A stretch of 64,000 nt of DNA from Azonexus sp. (GTDB taxonomy: Bacteria; Pseudomonadota; Gammaproteobacteria; Burkholderiales; Rhodocyclaceae), in NCBI GenBank assembly GCA_030696345.1, contig JAUYSK010000019.1, positions 62,001 through 126,000 of the forward strand, given 5' to 3'. Positions 27,500 through 35,128 of the stretch are shown here, in pieces. The notes below the pieces were generated by a model. The model saw only the letters and a list, made by a program, of their open reading frames with translations. It searched no databases and had not been told where the DNA came from. The position numbers and the translations under genes were made by a program. Within the stretch, counting starts at the first letter, position 1, and each line of letters starts with the position of its first letter.

Positions 27500-29781
27500 G
27501 GCGAATTTAGTTTTAATGCGTGACTGGCTGCCATACCGGACATTGGTTCACCGCTAGTTGAGGTTGCCCCGACCACGTCAATCCTGGTTTCCCCCTTGGC
27601 GCCCGGCAATACTCGCAGACGCAGACTGCCGCCGCCGGGCTCGACACGCAGACTGACGCGGCCCGGAGAGGCTGCTGCGGGCAGTTTGGCTTCAAGCAAT
27701 GCCGGATCGAAACTGACCTCGACTTGAACCGCCGCCTGCCCGGAAGCCATGACATTGATGCTCACTTCACTGCCGCCGGCAGCTTCGCCCGGCCCGCTGA
27801 TCTGGATTCCTTCGGTTGATGCACCAGTGGCACCAGGTGACGGCGAATCCTCAGGCGACTCCGCCGCGCCGCCGGCCGGTGCAGCAACGGGCGTGGCGAC
27901 AGCAGCCGCGGCCGTACCGCCCCGTGGCGCAAGCCCAATCGATTTCGGCCCCGGCGTCTTGATGATCATCGGCGGCGCACCAACCGCTGCTTCGGTTCCT
28001 GACGGCAGTGCCGGTTGCCCAAAGTCAGGCCGATGAATATTGCGCAGGACGCGCGGCGTGATGAGCAGAATAATTTCGGTCTTGATCGTAGTGTCACGCT
28101 GCGTACCGAAGGCGCGGCCAAGGATGGGAATCTCGCCAAGGCCCGGAATGTGGCTGGTGGTCTTGCGTTCTTCATCACTGATCAGGCCAGCCAGCACCTG
28201 GGTTTCGCCATTTTTCAGGCGCAGGACGGTATTCGCGCTGCGCGTACCGATCTGATAGGCCAGCGAGTTGGAAGGCCCCATCACTTCCTTGACGATGCTG
28301 CTCACTTCCAGACCGACCTTGATTGATACCTCGTCATCGAGCGTCACGTTTGATTCGACATCGAGTTTGAGGCCGACATCAAGATAGGTCACCGAGGCGG
28401 AAACGCCGACATTGGCGGTAGATGTCGTGGTGAATACCGGTAGCTTGTCGCCAATATGAATCTTCGCCTTCTCGCGGTTCTTGACCCGGATGCGCGGGTT
28501 GGCCAGCACATTGGTATCGGCGTTCTGGCCCTTGATGTTCAACGTCAGCGCGGGATTGGCGACAAAACTGGTCATGCCTCCTTTCGCGAGATCAACGAAT
28601 CCCGCCGCCAGCGTTCCAGCGGGAGTCGTTGACGTCGCGGCAAAACCAGTCGCTGTGGTCGTCGTCGAGGTTAGGGATTTCTGGAGCAGGCCGTAGCCCA
28701 CCGAATCCGGCCAATCCAGGCCGATTTCGTTCAACCGGCTCCGCGTCACTTCCAGCACCTCGACCTCAAGCATCACTTCCGGCTCGGCGAGGTCGAGCGA
28801 ATCGATCAAGCGTTCGATCAGGCGAATCGCATCCGGCGTGTCCTTGACGATCAGCAGATTGAGCTTTTCATCGGCAAAGACATCCTTGCTCTTGGCCACC
28901 GTCTTGACCAGGCTCATCGCCTGTTTGACGTCGGTATTGGCCAGATAGAAGCTGCGTACCACCAGTTCCTGGTATTCCTTGCCCTTGGCCGCCGTGTTTG
29001 GATAGATCAGGAAACTGTTGTCGTTGAGTTGGCGCTTTTCCAGCTGATTGGTACTGAGAATGACCTTGAGGATGTCTTCGAGCGGACTGTTGCGAACGAA
29101 GAAAGTGACTTTGGTTTCACCCTTGACGTCTTTGTCGAACACGAAATTCAGCCCGGACGAGCGGGAGAGCGCTTCAAAGACGGATTTCAGGCTGGCATCA
29201 CGGAACTCCAGCACTACCGGCTTCGCCAGCGCCGCCTTGACGGCCGGACTGGACGCCGGATTCTGTTCTTTTTCGCGCTGCTGATCGATCTGCATCAGCA
29301 GATTCCGCGCTCTCGGGTTAAGGCTATCCTGCGCCCGCACCGTGCGAACGACGCGCTCGGCACCGAGCAGGTCACCCTTCTTGAACAATTGCTCGGCCTG
29401 TGCCAGTTGGGCCGCATTGCGCCGGTCGACCACCAGCAAATCCAATCCCTGCGAGGCCCGTGTATTGCGCCCGTCGATGCCCAGAACGCGGCGATAGGCG
29501 GCCTCGGCAAGCTCAAGTTGCCCAGCCTGCCGCTCGCGTTCAGCCTCGGCCAGATATGCATCGATGGTTTCGCCCTTGTTGCGAATCAACGCTGCCTTGA
29601 TTTCGGCATCGCGCGGCCGGTCACTCACCGCCTTTTCCAGCGAGGCAATACCCTCTTCCTTCTTGCCCGACGATAAAAAATCCATCCCCGCCCGGTAGGC
29701 CGGATGCGTACATCCGCCCAGCGCAACGATCAACAGGGGAATCCAGCTTCGTTTAAGGCAAACATCAATTCGGCGCTGCAT
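27496..29781 (-). CDS. Secretin (GspD/PilQ-type) lipoprotein with C-terminal cohesin-like domain
   Basis: The protein has 761 residues. A lipoprotein signal peptide has its lipobox LGGC with Cys24. TPR-like helices follow (about 35-155), then an STN/N-domain (FRDASLKSVFEALSRSSGLNFVF, about 195-260) and a second N-domain. The secretin core lies at about 400-600, with the classical end segment GLGEIPILGRAF and TEIILLITPRVLR. A Pro/Ala/Gly linker leads to a cohesin-like beta domain (about 640-761) ending in NSP. Secretins with such a tail occur in type II-like or pilus-like systems. The operon has no GspE ATPase or GspF platform, so assembly needs partners from elsewhere. Confidence 0.9.
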   Translation of the reverse strand: MQRRIDVCLKRSWIPLLIVALGGCTHPAYRAGMDFLSSGKKEEGIASLEKAVSDRPRDAEIKAALIRNKGETIDAYLAEAERERQAGQLELAEAAYRRVLGIDGRNTRASQGLDLLVVDRRNAAQLAQAEQLFKKGDLLGAERVVRTVRAQDSLNPRARNLLMQIDQQREKEQNPASSPAVKAALAKPVVLEFRDASLKSVFEALSRSSGLNFVFDKDVKGETKVTFFVRNSPLEDILKVILSTNQLEKRQLNDNSFLIYPNTAAKGKEYQELVVRSFYLANTDVKQAMSLVKTVAKSKDVFADEKLNLLIVKDTPDAIRLIERLIDSLDLAEPEVMLEVEVLEVTRSRLNEIGLDWPDSVGYGLLQKSLTSTTTTATGFAATSTTPAGTLAAGFVDLAKGGMTSFVANPALTLNIKGQNADTNVLANPRIRVKNREKAKIHIGDKLPVFTTTSTANVGVSASVTYLDVGLKLDVESNVTLDDEVSIKVGLEVSSIVKEVMGPSNSLAYQIGTRSANTVLRLKNGETQVLAGLISDEERKTTSHIPGLGEIPILGRAFGTQRDTTIKTEIILLITPRVLRNIHRPDFGQPALPSGTEAAVGAPPMIIKTPGPKSIGLAPRGGTAAAAVATPVAAPAGGAAESPEDSPSPGATGASTEGIQISGPGEAAGGSEVSINVMASGQAAVQVEVSFDPALLEAKLPAAASPGRVSLRVEPGGGSLRLRVLPGAKGETRIDVVGATSTSGEPMSGMAASHALKLNSP

Positions 29782-29891
29782 CGTGGGAAGCCATGATAAA
29801 AGCTCACCATGCTAGGAAGGACGCATTACAGGTTTGTTAAAGACAATGAAATAAACCGGAGGGCCACCCGACAATAGCGCTGAATGACTCA

Positions 29892-30314
29892 TTAGATCAC
29901 TGCATTACAAGTTGCAATGTGATGCACCAGCAACTCCGGGAATTCGCGCTCCAGCAGCGAGTCGACCGCGAGATTCATATCCATCACCTGCGCAAGCAGT
30001 TGCTGCGCACCCTTGGTCAGCTCAACAAATTCCAGACCCACAATACTTTCGTGATGGTAGGCAACGTGTGCAGTAGCAGTACAGAAAAATGGCTGGCCGG
30101 CGTGAAATATCTCGAGATAGCAACGGTTGCCTCCCATGAAATCAATCGGACTGATGGCCCTGAAAAGCGCGCCCTTCAACGACACATCCAGCACTGTACC
30201 GCTGTGCTGCTCGCCGGCGAAAGACAGCATCCCTTGCGAATGGAACGGAAAACGGGGAAAGCGGCGACGTTCTGGAGTAAGCATGTGAAGCCCATTGAAA
30301 TTCAATTCATTCAT
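29892..30314 (-). CDS. PilZ-domain c-di-GMP binding protein
   Basis: The protein has 140 residues. The PilZ domain spans about residues 15-115 and has both c-di-GMP motifs: an RRRFPR arginine cluster and DVSLKG, which fits D/NxSxxG. The C-terminal tail is helical. It is transcribed away from the GGDEF-EAL gene, with a 134-bp shared upstream region, so it may sense the c-di-GMP pool that the GGDEF-EAL protein changes. AGG lies directly before the ATG; the internal ATG at 30284 is less likely. The target is unknown. Confidence 0.9.
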   Translation of the reverse strand: MNELNFNGLHMLTPERRRFPRFPFHSQGMLSFAGEQHSGTVLDVSLKGALFRAISPIDFMGGNRCYLEIFHAGQPFFCTATAHVAYHHESIVGLEFVELTKGAQQLLAQVMDMNLAVDSLLEREFPELLVHHIATCNAVI

Positions 30315-30448
30315 CCTATCAACGACTTGTTACGGTAGTTTTTCAACTGCCCGAATTAATACCTGACGCCAAATCCCTACGACCCGGTAACCACACGGTA
30401 ACTTTCCGGCAACACAATGACACGCTTTACTCCCCCAATCTCGCCAAG

Positions 30449-32803
30449 GTGTCATTCCACCTCCCCCCGCGATGCAGCGCATGGATTGATCGCCTGAACA
30501 GAAGCGGTTGGCGCGGACCTTTGGCAACAGGTGTTGCGCTGATTCTCACATTGCTCGTCCTTGCCTGGGGCGTGACCTTGCAGCGCCTCGAAGCCGAGAA
30601 GACACTGGTCAACCAGAACGCCCGGATACAACAGGAAAATCTGGCCACCATCATCTCGGAAAACCTGGCCCAGGTACTTGACCGCGGCAGATTGATGTCG
30701 ATTGCCGCCAACGAATGGTTTGAAGGCGACCGGATGGCTGCAACCAATCGGCTGTCGGCGATGCGCACTGCCGACCGTGCCTACCTCCGCGTTGCCCTCT
30801 ACGATAGTGCCATGCGTCGGGTTTACACATCTTCACCAGCCACCGATACCCCTGAATTGCGGGAGAGTCTGCGCCTCGCCCTGAGTGCCACGCCGGCCGA
30901 AAAGCCCGGTGGTCCCAGCGTTGGTCCGCGGCCGGAATCCCACGAGCAAGCCTGGCAACTGCCGCTGCTCTTCCCGGTCAGCAGCCATAACGGCCGCCCT
31001 GACGGAATTTTGCTGGTCATCCTTGATCTTGGATATTTCCTCAGCCTTTACCAGCATATCGATATCGGCCGCTCAGGCATCATTCAGGTCATGAAATCGG
31101 ATGGTGAAGTGGTCGCCCAGGCGCGCCAGGAAGGCCTCGTCCTGAGCGGCCAGAAAAGCCTCACCCCATTGCCCCTGAATGGCGCCAGTCGTGGTTCCCT
31201 GAATGGCGCCTTCTTTGAACCGGGGCGAGCCTATCGAACAAGTTTTCGACAACTTGAACACCATCCCTTCATCATCACGGTCAGTCGCGACATCGAAGAG
31301 ACATTGGCCGAACACATCGGCAGCCACAGCCGCTTTTTGAGCATTCTTGCGGTATTGACCGCAATCATTGCGCTGGCGACATTCTGGTTTGCCCGCAGCC
31401 TGCACCGGCAAGGACGACTGCTATCGGCACTGGCCACGGCCGATGACGAAAAACGTGAGCTGATCCTTCAACTGGAAGAAGAAAAACAGCGCGCCTTTAA
31501 ACTCGCCGCTCACGACCACCTGACCGGACTGCCGAACCGGCGGATGTTCCACGAACTGGTGGTCAGCCATCTTTCTCGTGCCAAGCGCAGCCGAAAACAC
31601 TACGCGCTGATGTACGTCGACCTTGACCGCTTCAAGGGCATCAATGACTCGCTGGGTCACCATGTCGGCGATCTTCTGCTACAAACTGTTTCGGACAGGC
31701 TGCGATCCTGCCTGCGCGAATCTGACGTCATTGCCCGCCTCGGTGGCGACGAATTCGGCCTGCTGCTGACGGGTTTGGAAAGTGTCGACGATACAGCCAG
31801 CATCGCTGCGAAAATCGTCGATCAGGTCAGTCGCCTTTGCAGCAACCTGGATGGCAACGATATCCAGGTCACACCGAGCATCGGCATCGCCCTTTTTCCG
31901 CGGGATGGCCACGATTTCGACACGCTGTGCCGCCATGCCGATGCCGCGATGTATCAGTCCAAGCGTTCCGGACGAGGGAAATACACCTTTTACGACCCAG
32001 GACTCAATACTGCGAGCGACCGGCTGCTCAATCTGGAGCAACGCCTGCCGAAAGCCATCGCGGACAATGAACTGACTTTGCACTTTCAGCCCAAGGTCAG
32101 GCTTTCCGACTATCGAATCGTCGGCTTCGAAGCGTTGGTGCGCTGGGAACACCCGGAATTCGGCCTGATCTATCCGAACGATTTTATCCCGCTGGCCGAA
32201 CACGCCGGCTTCATCATCGAACTTGGCGACTGGGTGGCGCATGCCTGTTGTCAACAGTTGGCCGAGTGGCAGGCGGAAGGCCTGGAAATCGTCCCCATCG
32301 CCTGCAACGTTTCGGCCAAGCAATTGCAGGACAAGGAACTGCCTCGACGTATTGCCGGCTTTCTTGGCGCCTGTGGTGTGAATGCCAGGCATCTTGAGGT
32401 GGAAATCACCGAAAACAGTCTTATCGAATCAATCGAGATCGCCACTCAGGTACTGGGCGATCTGGAAGCCCTCGGCATCCGCATCGCTCTGGACGACTTC
32501 GGAAACGGCTTTTCCAATCTCGCCTATATCCGCACGCTTCCCATCCACTGCCTCAAGATTGACCGGGCCTTCATCAGCGATATCCGCAACAGCCATGACG
32601 ACGCCGTCATCGTTGCCTCCATCATCACACTGGCCCACAACCTGCACATGAAGGTCATTGCCGAAGGCATCGAAATGATAGACCAGCTGGTTCACCTCAA
32701 GACTGCAGGCTGCGACGAGGCCCAGGGCTATTATTTCAGCCGCCCCGTCCCTGCCGATGCCGCCCGCAAACTGCTGATCTGCTCACTCCTGGGGCCCGTA
32801 TGA
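30449..32803 (+). CDS. Membrane diguanylate cyclase/phosphodiesterase (GGDEF-EAL)
   Basis: The protein has 784 residues and starts at GTG 30449. Two membrane helices (about 24-42 and 303-323) flank a periplasmic sensor region (about 45-300), possibly Cache-like. A short coiled linker leads to a GGDEF domain with an intact GGDEF active site (near 432) and an EAL domain with EALVRWEH (near 560) and the later motifs ITENSLI and DDFGNG. Both domains look catalytically competent. The stop overlaps the start of the PhnD-like gene by 4 bp (ATGA), so the binding protein is probably its sensory partner. No RBS is strong before the GTG, so the start is moderately sure. Confidence 0.92.
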   Translation: MSFHLPPRCSAWIDRLNRSGWRGPLATGVALILTLLVLAWGVTLQRLEAEKTLVNQNARIQQENLATIISENLAQVLDRGRLMSIAANEWFEGDRMAATNRLSAMRTADRAYLRVALYDSAMRRVYTSSPATDTPELRESLRLALSATPAEKPGGPSVGPRPESHEQAWQLPLLFPVSSHNGRPDGILLVILDLGYFLSLYQHIDIGRSGIIQVMKSDGEVVAQARQEGLVLSGQKSLTPLPLNGASRGSLNGAFFEPGRAYRTSFRQLEHHPFIITVSRDIEETLAEHIGSHSRFLSILAVLTAIIALATFWFARSLHRQGRLLSALATADDEKRELILQLEEEKQRAFKLAAHDHLTGLPNRRMFHELVVSHLSRAKRSRKHYALMYVDLDRFKGINDSLGHHVGDLLLQTVSDRLRSCLRESDVIARLGGDEFGLLLTGLESVDDTASIAAKIVDQVSRLCSNLDGNDIQVTPSIGIALFPRDGHDFDTLCRHADAAMYQSKRSGRGKYTFYDPGLNTASDRLLNLEQRLPKAIADNELTLHFQPKVRLSDYRIVGFEALVRWEHPEFGLIYPNDFIPLAEHAGFIIELGDWVAHACCQQLAEWQAEGLEIVPIACNVSAKQLQDKELPRRIAGFLGACGVNARHLEVEITENSLIESIEIATQVLGDLEALGIRIALDDFGNGFSNLAYIRTLPIHCLKIDRAFISDIRNSHDDAVIVASIITLAHNLHMKVIAEGIEMIDQLVHLKTAGCDEAQGYYFSRPVPADAARKLLICSLLGPV

Positions 32804-33675
32804 ATAAAAGTTACGCCACTTTTCCTGCGCTGCTCTTGTGGCTCGTCAGCTTACAAGTCATGGCGGCAAGTTGTGACGATCCACGACCATTGCGTTTCGC
32901 CCTGATCCCGAAAACAAACGCCGAAGCGCAGCTTGCCCAGTACCGCCCCCTGATCCAGCAACTGGAAAAAGCACTGGAACGGCGAATAGCGGTCATTCCC
33001 ACCCCATCGTACGGAACGGTCATTGAAGGCCTGCTGGCGGGCGGCATCGACCTCGCCGAAGTCGGCCCGGCCTCCTATGCCATCGCGATGAATCGTGGCG
33101 CGAAAATCACTACCTTTGCGACCTTTTCCCTGCGCAAAGGCACCCATACCGACTCTGCTTCAGCCTACCGTTCACTGCTGATCGTACGCCGCGACAAGGG
33201 TCTCAAGAAGATTGAACAGCTACGCGGCAAGACGCTGAGCCTGACCGACCCGGCAAGCACTTCTGGCGCCCTCTTGCCCCGCCAGGCGATCAGCCAGATG
33301 ACTGGTACGCTACTCGAATCCTATTTCCAGCGCGTCACCTTTGCCGGATCGCATGACCGCGCCATCGATGCTGTTCAGAAGGGTCTGGTCGATGCTGCCT
33401 TCGTCTCCAGCACGAGGCTGGATGAAGCCTTGCGTCGCGGCAAGATTCGTCCCGACGAAATCAGCGTCCTCTGGAAATCCAGCCCTATCCCCTACGACCC
33501 CATCGTACTCAATCAGCGACTCTGCCCGGAACTGGCCAGCAGAATTAAAAAAGTATTCCTCGGCGATACCAGCCCGCTGGAAGCCATGTTCCGTGAACTT
33601 GACATGAACGGCTTCGTGCCAGCCAGCGATGAACAGTATCGGGAAATCAGGGAATTGTTTGCCACCCGGCCATAG
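32800..33675 (+). CDS. PhnD-like phosphate/phosphonate periplasmic binding protein
   Basis: The protein has 291 residues. A signal peptide ends in VMAASC, and one PhnD/SsuA-type binding domain follows, with the family pattern LRFALIPKTNAE near the N-terminus, the GGIDLAEVGPASYAIA segment, LSLTDPASTSGALLPRQ and GLVDAAFVSS. In canonical phosphonate transport PhnD works with PhnC and PhnE; neither is present. The 4-bp overlap with the GGDEF-EAL gene suggests that it reports a ligand to that protein's periplasmic domain. The ligand could be phosphonate, phosphate or another small anion; the sequence does not decide. Confidence 0.85.
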   Translation: MNKSYATFPALLLWLVSLQVMAASCDDPRPLRFALIPKTNAEAQLAQYRPLIQQLEKALERRIAVIPTPSYGTVIEGLLAGGIDLAEVGPASYAIAMNRGAKITTFATFSLRKGTHTDSASAYRSLLIVRRDKGLKKIEQLRGKTLSLTDPASTSGALLPRQAISQMTGTLLESYFQRVTFAGSHDRAIDAVQKGLVDAAFVSSTRLDEALRRGKIRPDEISVLWKSSPIPYDPIVLNQRLCPELASRIKKVFLGDTSPLEAMFRELDMNGFVPASDEQYREIRELFATRP

Positions 33676-33816
33676 CTGAATCCACCCATCTCCCGCAGAT
33701 TTCAATAAATTCCGCGATGTGAAACAGGGGGTTAACATTGCTGAAATGCAAGACCGTCATTCTTCCGACCTTCTGCTTCCCGGCACAAGCGCCGGCAGTA
33801 TTGTCAAAGGGAAAAC

Positions 33817-34146
33817 ATGCGCCGCTCAATTCTCGGACCCAGTCATCACCCTGAAGAACTGCTGATACTGCGCCAACTGATCTGCCAACTCGCTCCGCAA
33901 TGCGGGCTTGATCTCGGCAATCGGGCATCGGTCCGCAGCTTTCTCGACCAAGACGCTGCCGCCAGTCGCAGTGAAAGTATCGACCCGAAACTTTGCCAGG
34001 AACTGCGTGCGATGCTGATCCTGCTCTATCGACTCGAAGCCAGCAGCAGCGAAGATCTCGGCGTTGAAGGCCTGCGCCGCCTGTGGCACCAGCATGGCGA
34101 AATTATCGCCCGCTTTCAGGCGGGAGAAACCTTAGCGGCGAGTTAA
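33817..34146 (+). CDS. Small uncharacterised protein
   Basis: The protein has 109 residues, with a good AAAGGG ribosome binding site 6 bp before the ATG. It has no signal peptide or membrane segment and looks mainly helical and amphipathic, rich in Leu, Arg and Glu. It lies 141 bp after the PhnD-like gene and is followed by a strong terminator, which supports a real gene. I do not recognise a family. Confidence 0.65.
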   Translation: MRRSILGPSHHPEELLILRQLICQLAPQCGLDLGNRASVRSFLDQDAAASRSESIDPKLCQELRAMLILLYRLEASSSEDLGVEGLRRLWHQHGEIIARFQAGETLAAS

Positions 34147-34168
34147 GGAGCTGGCGAGTAGCCCTGCA

Positions 34169-34196
34169 AACGGGGAGGCTTAGCCTCCCCGTTTTT
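34169..34196 (+). terminator. Rho-independent terminator
   Basis: An 11-bp stem (AACGGGGAGGC / GCCTCCCCGTT, loop TTA) is followed by TTTATTT. It ends the unit with the small gene at 33817. Confidence 0.9.
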
Positions 34197-34217
34197 ATTT
34201 CAGGGCATACACAGTAA

Positions 34218-34233
34218 TAGTCCGTTCGGCCCA
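34218..34233. promoter_or_regulatory. Palindromic candidate operator upstream of the PEP-CTERM/5'-nucleotidase unit
   Basis: TAGTCCGTTCGGCCCA lies 108 bp before the ATG at 34342. It keeps the left half of the motif exactly and most of the right half, with GTTC instead of GATC at the centre. Confidence 0.5.
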
Positions 34234-34341
34234 AATTTTTCCTTCCCGGCGGGACATGGCTTGTCACTCCGGATGCATATGCTGACATTCATCCGAAGCT
34301 TTTTATCGGAATCGACTTCAACCATAGCCCCGGGGAAAACC

Positions 34342-35097
34342 ATGATCCGCAAGTCCATTCTCGCCCTGCTGCTCGCCGCTTCCGGCGTCAGCGCTCACGC
34401 TGCCCTCACTACTGGCGACATCGCCTTCACGTCTTTCAATGCTGACGAAGATGGCTTGTCATTCGTCGCCTTCACTACTATCGCTGCCAACACCACGATC
34501 TATTTTGGCGACAACGAGTGGACCGGTGCAGCATTCAATACCGGCGAGAGCTTCAGCAAGTGGGTCAGTGGCACCAACGACATCGCCGCCGGCACGGTCG
34601 TTCGCTTTGCGGCTTACGATGTGGCCACACCCAATGCATCGGTCGGCACACTCAGCCGCGAGACTGTTGCGAGCAGCGCCAACTGGGGCATCAGCAACTC
34701 CGGTGAAACGATTTATGCCTATCTGGGTTCCAGCGCCACGGCACCAACCACCTTCCTTGCTGCCATTACCAATGGCACCTTCGCTGCCCACGGCCCCCTG
34801 GACAACACTGGTTTGACCGCTGGTGTCAACGCAACGACCCTGCCTAACTCCTCAGACTTCTATCAATACAACGGCCCACGCTCTGGTGCATCAAGCTTTG
34901 CAGAGTACAAAACGACTGTTGCCGACATTGCCAATTGGACCGGCCATAACGGCAGTGGAAATCCTGACTTTGCACTTACCGTCCCAGACACCACCGCCTT
35001 CTCCGTCACCGCCGTTCCTGAACCAGATAAATACGCGATGTTTCTCGCCGGTCTTGGCCTGATGGGTTTCATCGCCCGTCGCCGCAGCAGCCGCTAA
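34342..35097 (+). CDS. PEP-CTERM sorted exoprotein
   Basis: The protein is 251 residues from the ATG at 34342, after GGGGAAAA; the longer frame from 34261 lacks a leader and is rejected. A signal peptide ends SAHA. The C-terminus is a full PEP-CTERM signal (VPEPDKYAM, LAGLGLMGF, ARRRSSR). The body, with FTSFNADEDGLSFVAF, GDNEWTG and SKWVSG, resembles a lamin-tail-like or phytase-like exported beta domain. That suggests but does not prove a role in nucleic-acid or phosphate handling. It lies 31 bp before the 5'-nucleotidase gene in the same unit. Confidence 0.88.
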   Translation: MIRKSILALLLAASGVSAHAALTTGDIAFTSFNADEDGLSFVAFTTIAANTTIYFGDNEWTGAAFNTGESFSKWVSGTNDIAAGTVVRFAAYDVATPNASVGTLSRETVASSANWGISNSGETIYAYLGSSATAPTTFLAAITNGTFAAHGPLDNTGLTAGVNATTLPNSSDFYQYNGPRSGASSFAEYKTTVADIANWTGHNGSGNPDFALTVPDTTAFSVTAVPEPDKYAMFLAGLGLMGFIARRRSSR

Positions 35098-35128
35098 ATC
35101 CACAGCCTCTTTTTCGGAGTCAGACTCA

